This document shows, piece after piece, positions 1 to 7,104 of a stretch of DNA of 8,943 bases. Each line of letters begins with the position of its first letter. Positions within the stretch are counted from its first letter, which is position 1. Both the position numbers and the translations under genes were made by a program. This DNA comes from JAVBOF01 sp031550915. GTDB lineage: Bacteria > Bacillota > Clostridia > Christensenellales > MGBC116941. The notes beneath the pieces are model-generated. The model searched no databases. It was not told the DNA's origin and worked only from the letters and a program-made list of their open reading frames with translations. The stretch is from positions 1 to 8,943 of the forward strand of contig JAVBOF010000170.1 in assembly GCA_031550915.1 (NCBI GenBank), written 5' to 3'.

Positions 1-3000
1 CCGCTTACCGGGCTGGATTCTTTCTTATGCGTTACGTTCGCTTTATATACAGGATGCTGCGTCTCGTTCGTATCATTATCCACTCCAGCCGATACCGACT
101 TCACATGTGCTTTATTCTTAACAATAAATTCGTAAACTCCACTTTGTAGCGCATTTATCTGCACCTGAAAACTTAATGTGGTTTTTCCATCTATCGAACC
201 ATTATTCTTCGGAACAGTCACATTGTTCCACGTTATCTTTCCTGCGCTCAGCAAATCGTCTAGCTGCGCTGTCGTTCCTATCTTTATGCTGCCTGGCACA
301 AACGTTGTCCCCGCAGGTATCGCGTCCGTTACAGTTACATCCGTGGCATCTGCTAGACCACTGTTTGATACTTCTATCATATAGGTAATTAAATTACCTT
401 CATTTACAATTGTTCCGGTACTCGGATTTGACGATTTTTTATAATGCAATTCCGGTTTATATTCATTGACCACAACACCTACGCGTGCCGGTTCAACAGC
501 TTGAGAAGTATTAACTGCGTACGCAAAGGAGTTCCAAGCCGCACGAGTATTTTGGTTGATCAGTGGGTCAACCAGACTTGGTGACAAGTTTGTCGGTGCT
601 TTCATCGTAAATTCCAGCTCGATACTCGCACCTTTAACAAACGAAACTCCACTGTTTAATTGAATTTTGAAACTATGAATTGCACTCCAATCCGAAACCG
701 CACTTGCTAACTTCCAATCAGGTGCTTGAGCACCTGCCGGATTTGTCAGGGGCAATGTGGTCGGGGGGTACACTGTATTTTCCCACAAATCATTACGTTG
801 CGGATTGGTCGCAGTACTATACATCACCGTAACCTTGCCCTGCCATGCAGTAGGAACTGTAATCGGGCCTGTAAGCTTAGGTGTAAACATGCTTCCGCGC
901 TGTGCATGGTCTGTAATACCAAGATCACCAACAGATGGCAAAACATCCATTAGAGTCATATTGCTGATAAAATCTGTGTATTTATTTTGAATGATTGTTT
1001 TATAGGAAATATCTCCGCCCGGTGTAGTATGACCGAAGCTAGTATAACCGCTATCCAATTCACCTTTTACCTGCTTCTTTACGACCACGCCGGCCATGCC
1101 TATCATTACATAATTATTTGCAGTTTTGACACGCTTTTCATCTGTAATTGTGTTTCCGTTTAAATCATCCGAATCCGTCTGCAATATTGACGCCGTAATG
1201 CCAGTATCGTTCGGGACAACAAGATCGGTTGCCGAACAATAAGCATAGCTCTCTATTTGTAACGGACTAGGTATATTATTGGGAACATCAACATCAAATT
1301 TAAATCCAAGGTATTGATTAGGAAGTAAATCCGTTGCGTTCCATGTAATTTTTATCAATTGCCTACCCGTACTGTTATAGTCATTATTAATAACAGTAAT
1401 AGTCCCGTTGGATGCGCTATAATCTCCGGAATTATTCTTGAATTCTGCGCTTGCAGTATTTGCCTTAACACCAGCGGGCAGCAACACCATATCCTGAAAC
1501 GGTCCGCTAATACGCTTTTGTGAACTCGCGTCGTTATAAAATTTGCCTTCGACCGTATTGTCTCCCGAATAGACGATATTGCCGTCAACATCCAGAAACT
1601 CAATGGAGTTTTTTGCTACAGGTGTAGCGGTTGGCGCTTGGACAACATTTACAGTCCTAGCACCCATTTCAACACCATGGTTCACTACAAAATTCGTACC
1701 GTTCCCAAAGGTTCCGGATTCTTGTAACGTATTGATTGCTGTACCTACATAATCTTTTTCGATGGTGAAATTCATACTTAGAGCAGAGTTTACGCATATC
1801 CCGCCCGGTGCATCTTCATAAGTAAGGTTAATCGCTTGAACATGAGCATTTGCTGGGGTAACACCCAGGTCACTCAACGACATGTATACAAAACCGTAGC
1901 CGGAAGAATGGGGCCGTGCCAAATCAAAATCTACTGTTTTTGGTGCCGACCAATTATTATCTACTTTTACCTGTATCGTAGTTTTGGGAAGATGTGGCAA
2001 AGGAACCCCAGTGACGTCACTATTCGGCTTCCAAAAAGGCTTACGTGTTCCAATCTGATATACATTTAAATGGTCACTGATCGTATAAACCATCGACAGC
2101 TTTTTAAAGCCGATGTTTAAAAGATCATTGTAGTTTATTGACGGATTATAGGTCTGGGCTATCATATGCTGGGCGGAAAAATTTACAGTCTGATAGTCGT
2201 ATTTAACAACACTACCAGTACTTCCATCTACGCCATGAATAGGAATAAGCCACGTGCCGGTTGTGGGTGGCAAGCCGCTTGTAGCGCTAGCGATCTGTAC
2301 CCTGCAAGTGATGACGTCTGAGGCTACGATCTGGTCATCAATGGTCCTTATTTTAGCATCCACTTTATTGTCGACGTTGGTAAAATCCGGCAAGTTGGAG
2401 TCAAACTTAAGTTTTACCTTAAAACTCCTTGAAAACAATGTGTCCAATGCCGCTTTTTGGGTTGTAATCGACGGTGCGGGGAATGTCCATGTTACGGTAC
2501 GGCTTGCGTTATCATAGATGCCGCCTGCATCATTCGATACATACGTTGTTCCCGCAGGCAAAGTATCGGTAACAGTGATAGTGTTTCCTTCTTTTATAAA
2601 AAGTTGTCCGGAAGTTTTATTGGGTACGCTCATCGCAATTGTCCATACGCCTGTATTTCCTTGCGATGGCGGTATATCATTGGTCTTTCCCTCCGTGGAT
2701 GTATATGCTTTTGTTATGGAAACGGCCGCTGTTGCGGTCACTTTAATCTCTGCAGAATCCGACACAGTCGATATACCTTGTGCAGAGAACGAGGCAGTCG
2801 CATTCAGAATGGTATCATTAGGAGTGGTGCCGTTCGGTGGTATTACCTTGATCTGCGTTGTATACACCTGTCCAGTCTCCAGCGTTGCAAATGTATAGGT
2901 TAGTGTATGTGCTACGCTGTTGTATTCAGGCTGTACACCCGCAATTTCCAAAGATGACATTGATTGCGAAAAGTCTGCCGACGATGGCAAATTAACCACG

Positions 3001-3926
3001 ATCTTGGCGTTATTAAACTGAGTCGTTATGCCGGTCACTTTAAATGTCAAGATATAGGTGCCCGTCTGACCTGCAAGGATCGTATCCTTCTTAGGTGAAA
3101 TATCAATATCAAAATTCATACTTCCGCCAGACGATTTTAGAACAACTCTGCCAGGTTTTGTTGTAGGTTCAACTGTAGCTTCCGGCGAAGCTGTAGCTTC
3201 CGGTGTAGCTGCAGCTTCCGGTGTAGCTGTAGCTTCCGGTGTAGCTGTAGCTTCCGGTGTAGCTGTAGCTTCCGGTGTAGCTGTAGCTTCTGGTGTAGCT
3301 GTAGCTTCCGGTGTTGCTGTAACTTCCGGTGTTGCTGTAGGTGTTTCTAAAAGTTTCGCTTCTATATCAAAGTCAATTGCTCTTATTTGAGATATATTAG
3401 TCAGAATTTTTCCTTCTTTCTGACTGATAAATCTCATATTATCATCGACCGGGTAAAATGCAGAATCATTATCTCCAAACGAACCGTACAGACGATAATG
3501 TGTATTCCCTGATTTATCTTTAAAATAATATATTTGTGCCGATTCATCTATAAACTGATGTAAATAATTAAATGTTTTCGAATCTTTCGTTTTCGATATC
3601 AGTTCATAATAATCTGGAACAATTGATGATTTTTTCGGGGCCTGCCATTTGAACAAATCAGCCAGCTTCACTTCTGTTTTTGTAGGTTCCGGCTCAACAG
3701 GCGCCTGCGTTTCGTTTTGCTGTTCCGTATCTGTAGCAATCGGTTCCTCTGAGGCAACCGGTGGCACAAGAGCAGCCGGTTGTTCCGTAGTCACCAATGG
3801 TTCTGTTTGATCAATGCCTACGGAATTCGCGCTTATAATTATGGGGTTAATAGCATTAACAATTATGACTATCAACACACATATTGCGACAAATAACGAT
3901 GTCCCTCTTTTATTGAATTTTCCCAT
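1..3926 (-). CDS. Giant exported DUF11-type repeat protein (adhesin-like), 3' end outside window
   Basis: I read this frame codon by codon: it is open for 1308 codons from an ATG at 3926 to the window edge. AGGAGG at 3933-3938 lies six bases before the ATG. Residues 1-10 are a basic n-region, 11-31 a hydrophobic stretch, and cleavage is plausible near Ala33, so the protein is exported. Next come an acidic Pro/Thr linker (about 36-85), a globular domain with many aromatic residues (about 86-191), nine TATPEA-like units (197-250), and a chain of predicted beta-rich modules at about 270-400, 401-550, 551-764, 765-942, 943-1153 and 1154-1300. The modules near 450 (DTLPAGTTYVS) and 1210 (VTDAIPAGTTFVPGS) carry the DUF11 signature; a new repeat begins at 1300. 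No catalytic motif is visible. DUF11 arrays are common in cell-wall or S-layer-associated adhesins, so surface attachment is inferred; a sortase signal, if any, would lie beyond the edge. The gene lies 97 bp downstream of a membrane-tethered sigma factor gene in the same direction and may be its target. Confidence 0.88.
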   Translation of the reverse strand, partial: MGKFNKRGTSLFVAICVLIVIIVNAINPIIISANSVGIDQTEPLVTTEQPAALVPPVASEEPIATDTEQQNETQAPVEPEPTKTEVKLADLFKWQAPKKSSIVPDYYELISKTKDSKTFNYLHQFIDESAQIYYFKDKSGNTHYRLYGSFGDNDSAFYPVDDNMRFISQKEGKILTNISQIRAIDFDIEAKLLETPTATPEVTATPEATATPEATATPEATATPEATATPEATATPEAAATPEATASPEATVEPTTKPGRVVLKSSGGSMNFDIDISPKKDTILAGQTGTYILTFKVTGITTQFNNAKIVVNLPSSADFSQSMSSLEIAGVQPEYNSVAHTLTYTFATLETGQVYTTQIKVIPPNGTTPNDTILNATASFSAQGISTVSDSAEIKVTATAAVSITKAYTSTEGKTNDIPPSQGNTGVWTIAMSVPNKTSGQLFIKEGNTITVTDTLPAGTTYVSNDAGGIYDNASRTVTWTFPAPSITTQKAALDTLFSRSFKVKLKFDSNLPDFTNVDNKVDAKIRTIDDQIVASDVITCRVQIASATSGLPPTTGTWLIPIHGVDGSTGSVVKYDYQTVNFSAQHMIAQTYNPSINYNDLLNIGFKKLSMVYTISDHLNVYQIGTRKPFWKPNSDVTGVPLPHLPKTTIQVKVDNNWSAPKTVDFDLARPHSSGYGFVYMSLSDLGVTPANAHVQAINLTYEDAPGGICVNSALSMNFTIEKDYVGTAINTLQESGTFGNGTNFVVNHGVEMGARTVNVVQAPTATPVAKNSIEFLDVDGNIVYSGDNTVEGKFYNDASSQKRISGPFQDMVLLPAGVKANTASAEFKNNSGDYSASNGTITVINNDYNSTGRQLIKITWNATDLLPNQYLGFKFDVDVPNNIPSPLQIESYAYCSATDLVVPNDTGITASILQTDSDDLNGNTITDEKRVKTANNYVMIGMAGVVVKKQVKGELDSGYTSFGHTTPGGDISYKTIIQNKYTDFISNMTLMDVLPSVGDLGITDHAQRGSMFTPKLTGPITVPTAWQGKVTVMYSTATNPQRNDLWENTVYPPTTLPLTNPAGAQAPDWKLASAVSDWSAIHSFKIQLNSGVSFVKGASIELEFTMKAPTNLSPSLVDPLINQNTRAAWNSFAYAVNTSQAVEPARVGVVVNEYKPELHYKKSSNPSTGTIVNEGNLITYMIEVSNSGLADATDVTVTDAIPAGTTFVPGSIKIGTTAQLDDLLSAGKITWNNVTVPKNNGSIDGKTTLSFQVQINALQSGVYEFIVKNKAHVKSVSAGVDNDTNETQHPVYKANVTHKKESSPVS
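3177..3338 (-). repeat. Nine-unit 18-bp tandem repeat encoding TATPEA linker
   Basis: Nine in-frame 18-bp units encode TATPEV, then TATPEA six times, then AATPEA and TASPEA. Most units are nearly identical at the DNA level (alternating gtagct and tccggt blocks on the plus strand). The divergent units sit at the two ends, the usual pattern for an array that expands and contracts in the middle. Because 18 is a multiple of three, copy-number change would only alter linker length. The product is a flexible spacer between the N-terminal domain and the beta-rich stalk of the surface protein. Confidence 0.95.
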
Positions 3927-4023
3927 GATATACCTCCTGAAACATGTGTTTAATCTAGTAGTTTTTTTTGCGTTTTACACAAATAGCTTCAAATGTGTTT
4001 TTATATTAAACTTATAATTACAA

Positions 4024-5550
4024 TCATTGGATCGGAACAAAATCCGGCACATCGACCGTTTTAATAAGTGGAAAACCTTCATCTTCAAAAATATAATTCA
4101 AATTCCATTTTTCGTTTTCATTGGATAGACCCTCTAAAATAATTAGTATCTTTTTCCCTTTTCGAAGTGAATATTGGTAATATTTATCTTCAAACGTACC
4201 CTTCACATCGCTGTTTTTCTTGAATCCATGTTTGGCTATTATATTTGTCAATTTATCTCTTTCCGCATAGACAGGATTCTGCAAAAGACTCTTGAGCGTT
4301 GCTGCATCGTTTCCTATCATATCTTCAAGGCTATACGCAATAAATGCGGTTGGAGCTGGCGTTGGAGCTTCCGTCGGAGCTTCCGTCGGAGCCGGCGTTA
4401 ATTCCTCAACCGGACTTTCTTTTGGGGAATCAGGCGTACTCTTTTCTTTAGTTTCTTCGCTTATTGGCTCCAACGGCAGCCTTGTCATCAACTCCTGCGT
4501 GGGTAATTCCTCCGTTATCAAAGCTTGCGGACTTTCTGATGCTATCGCAAAAAAAGTCTCCTTTGGACGCAGGGGAGCCGTGTGCTCAATTTTAATCGTA
4601 GGCTCAGCAGTAATAACTTGACGTACTGCTTCCGGTTTTTTATCTTCAAATCCCAAATATGCTCCCGTTGATAATCCTCCAGCTACTAAAACTCCAATAA
4701 CCACCTTGGCAGCTACAGATGTACCAACTTTTGCGCCCGTCGCGGCGTGTGACGCAACCCTAGTTGCTGAAATGGTACTTTTCAATGCCGTTGTGCCGGC
4801 GGCAGCATTTGTTCCTGCAACCGTTGTAATTCCTGCGATAGCCCCAATAGAAAAAGCGGTATGAACCGACTCCCAAACCGAATTTATCAAATCAGTAGGT
4901 ATCTGCATCTTTGAAAATTCTTCTTGCAGAATCAATGTCAGGAAAGGTAATGGGCCTACACCCATATATGCACGTTTTCCTTCTTCTTGCATGTCCAGTT
5001 CAATCCTCTTCTTAAGCGAATCGCGCGCCCTACAAATATGTTTGCTGATCGCGTTGACTGTACTTTCCATCGACTCAGCAATCTCTGCAAGGCTTAATTG
5101 CTCAAAATAATACATAAGTATCGAATCTTTTTGCTTACTTGGCAATTTTTCAATCAATTGCGCAATATATTTTCGTGATTCCTCGGTTTCCATCGCCTTT
5201 TCGGGTATAAACTCAGAATCCAAGTCCTCTTTAGAAATCTTTCTTTCAATGTAATCATCGTTTTCAAATATTGAAACACGAGATTGATCTCTGCGCACAG
5301 TTCGGCACTCAGTTGACACTATTCGGCCTATCCATAGCATCAATGCCTTTGGTTCGCGTAGTTGTTTAATATCAGTGAATATACGCATAAAAACGCTTTG
5401 TACAACATCACCGATATCATCCTTACTATTTAACGACTTATATGCCAAGTAGTACACATATCCACTCGTCTTATCATAAAGATCTTTAAAAGCGGCTTCA
5501 TCATTGTTTTGGAGCCTTTTCACAAGGATATCCAGATCTTGCAGATCCAA
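4024..5550 (-). CDS. ECF-type sigma factor with transmembrane segment and exported C-terminal domain
   Basis: This 508-residue protein is far longer than an ordinary ECF sigma factor (about 160-200 residues). Sigma region 2 spans about 14-85 (DVVQSVFMRIF, then LMLWIGRIVSTECRTVRR). Sigma region 4 spans about 127-182, with the helix-turn-helix around LSLAEIAESMESTVNAISKH. After a linker rich in small residues comes a hydrophobic segment at about 281-300, then a Pro/Thr/Glu-rich stretch (about 345-402) with TPAP/TEAP repeats, and a roughly 100-residue charged and aromatic domain at the C-terminus. The expected topology is sigma inside and tail outside. That would make it a one-piece membrane-bound transcription factor with its own sensor, freed by proteolysis or acting at the membrane (inference). 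The start is TTG at 5550: an in-frame TAG lies five codons upstream, and GGGGG at 5559-5563 sits eight bases before it. It is probably co-transcribed with, or controls, the large surface protein gene downstream; no terminator is visible in the 97-bp gap. Confidence 0.9.
   Translation of the reverse strand: MDLQDLDILVKRLQNNDEAAFKDLYDKTSGYVYYLAYKSLNSKDDIGDVVQSVFMRIFTDIKQLREPKALMLWIGRIVSTECRTVRRDQSRVSIFENDDYIERKISKEDLDSEFIPEKAMETEESRKYIAQLIEKLPSKQKDSILMYYFEQLSLAEIAESMESTVNAISKHICRARDSLKKRIELDMQEEGKRAYMGVGPLPFLTLILQEEFSKMQIPTDLINSVWESVHTAFSIGAIAGITTVAGTNAAAGTTALKSTISATRVASHAATGAKVGTSVAAKVVIGVLVAGGLSTGAYLGFEDKKPEAVRQVITAEPTIKIEHTAPLRPKETFFAIASESPQALITEELPTQELMTRLPLEPISEETKEKSTPDSPKESPVEELTPAPTEAPTEAPTPAPTAFIAYSLEDMIGNDAATLKSLLQNPVYAERDKLTNIIAKHGFKKNSDVKGTFEDKYYQYSLRKGKKILIILEGLSNENEKWNLNYIFEDEGFPLIKTVDVPDFVPIQ
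4352..4399 (-). repeat. Four 12-bp units encoding TPAP/TEAP linker
   Basis: Four consecutive 12-bp units, each starting ggagc on the plus strand, encode TPAP, TEAP, TEAP and TPAP in the outer linker of the sigma factor. The two central units are identical. As in the neighbouring surface protein, the repeat makes an extended Pro/Thr linker of the kind used to carry a domain through the cell wall. Confidence 0.85.
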
Positions 5551-5558
5551 TATATATA

Positions 5559-5563
5559 CCCCC
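5559..5563 (-). promoter_or_regulatory. Ribosome binding site for the TTG start of the sigma factor gene
   Basis: GGGGG (minus strand) lies eight bases upstream of the TTG at 5550, with only TATATATA between. The in-frame TAG at 5563-5565 overlaps it, so no earlier start is possible and TTG is fixed as the first usable codon. The nearest in-frame ATG would remove most of sigma region 2. Confidence 0.7.
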
Positions 5564-5699
5564 TACACATTCTATAGAGCAATAACAAAAAAAAATTCGC
5601 CAAAAAAAATAAATATTTTTATTATTTTTTTTATCGGATTTTTATTGTGTAATGTTTATAGTTAAAAAGACATAATTATATTTTTTTTAAGTTTTATTT

Positions 5700-5718
5700 T
5701 AGGTCATTTCTGGACCTA
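5700..5718. repeat. Perfect 6-bp inverted repeat, 7-nt loop
   Basis: TAGGTC and GACCTA flank a seven-base loop. No T-run follows on either strand, so it is not a standard terminator. It lies about 150 bp upstream of the sigma factor start and could be a weak operator or chance. Confidence 0.4.
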
Positions 5719-5738
5719 TACTTAAATAGAATCCTGTC

Positions 5739-5762
5739 GCTTTTGGATGAATTTTCAAAAGC
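5739..5762. repeat. Perfect 7-bp inverted repeat, 10-nt loop
   Basis: GCTTTTG and CAAAAGC flank the ten-base loop GATGAATTTT. No clean T-run follows on either strand. It lies about 190 bp upstream of the sigma factor gene. Its role is unknown. Confidence 0.45.
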
Positions 5763-5962
5763 CGATATTCCTATTTATATTTAATTAAGCGAAGTCTTGT
5801 ATAAGCGGGTCAAAAAAAATTAAGATGTATTGCCGCTCACATATAAAAAAAGGCTAAATAAAACATAAAACTCCTCTGCGTCTTTTCATCAGGTATTCAA
5901 AAACTATCCGGAAAGATTATGCAAGACAGCCCAACAATAGTACGAGTTTCAATTATGCTTTT

Positions 5963-6012
5963 CGCGCATCCTCGAAACCAGACGTACACTTATCTCCACC
6001 CATTCGTGCGCG
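5963..6012. repeat. Bulged 10-bp inverted repeat downstream of exporter operon
   Basis: CGCGCA (5963-5968) pairs with TGCGCG (6007-6012), and CGAA (5973-5976) pairs with TTCG (6003-6006), leaving a four-base bulge and a 26-base loop. This GC-rich stem stands out from the AT-rich surroundings and begins about 38 bp after the permease stop codon. It could stabilise the 3' end of the exporter mRNA. It lacks the T-run of an intrinsic terminator. Confidence 0.5.
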
Positions 6013-6050
6013 CTTCACGCATCTGCTAGATCCTATCATGCGTATTTCTT

Positions 6051-6821
6051 CTACTTCATCTTTTGCTTATAGGCTTTCATAGACAAGACGCGAAACAAGG
6101 CCCATATAACGACGCAATATAAAAACGCTATCCAAAGGTCGCCATCAATCTTTTGACCAAGCATCAAACCGCGCAAACCGTCGATCACGGGAGTCATTGG
6201 CTGGTGTTTTGCAAAGGCCGCGAGGCCAGCGGGCATGGTATTTGTTGGCGCAAATCCGGAGCTAGTGAAGATAAGCCCCATCAAAATGTACGTAAATATC
6301 CCGGCAGTTTCATTTGTCCTGCAGATCAACCCAAAGAATATCGCGATCCATGTCATGGCAAACGTAAAAACAAGGATCAACAGGACTGCAAGAAGCCATT
6401 GCGGTAAATCTGCGGCGGGCCGGAATCCAATCAGCATGGATACCAAAAGCACCACAAAAACGGATATACAGCTGAATATTATAGTCGTCCAAACATGTCC
6501 GCCAAGTATAGAGGATTTCGAGATCGGCATGGAGTGGAACCGCTCAAAGATACCTTTGGTAACGTCAATATTCAGCCTGTAAGAGGTATATGCCACGCCG
6601 CTTACAATGCAAAACAGCAGTATGCCGGGTACTATGTAGTTCTTGTAATTCATGCCAATATCCATAGCGCCGCCGTAAATATATACCGAAGCCAGCATCA
6701 TCATGACCGGCATAGCGACCACGGTTATAATCGTATCTATACTGCGCAGGTTGTGTCTAAGTACGCGACCGCACATCACCCGAGTATCTCCGGCTTTGTT
6801 CAATAATGTCTTTATAAGCAT
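6051..6821 (-). CDS. ABC-2 family exporter permease (DrrB-like)
   Basis: This 256-residue membrane protein has six predicted transmembrane segments at about 30-50, 61-80, 108-132, 141-166, 173-192 and 229-245, and its length is normal for the family. The cytoplasmic motif DVTKGIFERFHSMPIS (about 86-101) matches the coupling region of DrrB-type permeases. The stretch SGFAPTNTMP...HQPMTPVIDGLRGL (about 188-219) is the family's conserved C-terminal signature. It forms the membrane channel of a DrrAB-type drug or lipid exporter; the substrate cannot be read from sequence. The ATG is four bases after the stop of the DUF4162-like frame, and AGGGGG inside the end of that frame lies ten bases upstream, so the genes are translationally close and share one operon. 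The stop is TAG. Confidence 0.92.
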   Translation of the reverse strand: MLIKTLLNKAGDTRVMCGRVLRHNLRSIDTIITVVAMPVMMMLASVYIYGGAMDIGMNYKNYIVPGILLFCIVSGVAYTSYRLNIDVTKGIFERFHSMPISKSSILGGHVWTTIIFSCISVFVVLLVSMLIGFRPAADLPQWLLAVLLILVFTFAMTWIAIFFGLICRTNETAGIFTYILMGLIFTSSGFAPTNTMPAGLAAFAKHQPMTPVIDGLRGLMLGQKIDGDLWIAFLYCVVIWALFRVLSMKAYKQKMK

Positions 6822-6825
6822 AAGG

Positions 6826-7101
6826 TCATATCCCCCTGTTCTGAGAAGCTACTATCGATAAATAAGCATCCTCAAGTGTCGGCTGTTTCTGAGTGAATTC
6901 AATAATTTCGATCTGTGATTTTTCCATAAGCGATAAGATGCTCGTTATGCTCTTTACACTCCCATCGGTAGCAACGGATAAGGTCATGGTTTCTTCATTT
7001 ACCGAAGCTTCCTTTTCATATAGCAGACCGTGCGCTGCAAGCAACTCGTGCTTATGCCGGAACCGAAGCTCGATATGCCCGTGCGGCAATAATTTTTTCA
7101 A
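6826..7101 (-). CDS. C-terminal (DUF4162-like) domain of the DrrA-type ATPase, separate open frame
   Basis: These 91 codons, starting at TTG, continue exactly the same frame as the upstream ATP-binding domain after two TAA codons. The beginning (LKKLLPHGHIELRF) and the end (PTLEDAYLSIVA) match the tail of DrrA-family ATPases, where KKL follows the 'GTPEEL' turn and PSLED(V/A)(F/Y)L closes the domain. It has no ATP-binding motif of its own. In the family this tail is fused to the ATPase and helps dimerisation and contact with the permease. Here it is either made by reinitiation at the TTG (GGAG at 7108-7111, six bases upstream) or is the silent downstream part of a broken gene. It ends in TGA just before the permease. 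Confidence 0.75.
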   Translation of the reverse strand: MKKLLPHGHIELRFRHKHELLAAHGLLYEKEASVNEETMTLSVATDGSVKSITSILSLMEKSQIEIIEFTQKQPTLEDAYLSIVASQNRGI

Positions 7102-7104
7102 TTA

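Larger units (their letters stand above)
5551..6050. other. 500-bp AT-rich intergenic region, no gene recognised
   Basis: The part nearest the sigma gene (about 5580-5700) is mostly A and T runs. No convincing sigma-A promoter was found for the sigma gene: a TATAGA at about 5573-5578 (minus) lacks a good -35 at 17 bp. No GC stem followed by a T-run was found for the exporter operon. Only very short open frames occur, for example a 24-codon one on the minus strand just after the permease, with no good ribosome binding site. Three inverted repeats are listed separately. Confidence 0.7.

Noticed and set aside
1355..1603. Minus-strand 82-codon frame
   Set aside because: It is in a different frame from the surface protein, which stays open through the whole stretch, and it has no recognisable domain.
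2254..2903. Plus-strand open frames of 87, 148 and 126 codons
   Set aside because: They lie antisense to the continuous surface-protein frame, overlap each other in different frames, and have no family signature or ribosome binding site. They are shadows of a Thr/Val-rich coding sequence.
3177..3338. CRISPR-like array
   Set aside because: The repeats are directly adjacent, in frame and without spacers; they encode a protein linker.
3941..4023. Possible terminator or promoter between the sigma gene and the surface-protein gene
   Set aside because: An ACACA/TGTGT pair gives only a five-base stem and a T-run only on the plus strand. No sigma-A promoter with proper spacing was found, so neither is annotated.
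5969..6040. 24-codon minus-strand frame after the permease
   Set aside because: It is very short, lacks a good ribosome binding site and includes the bulged inverted repeat.
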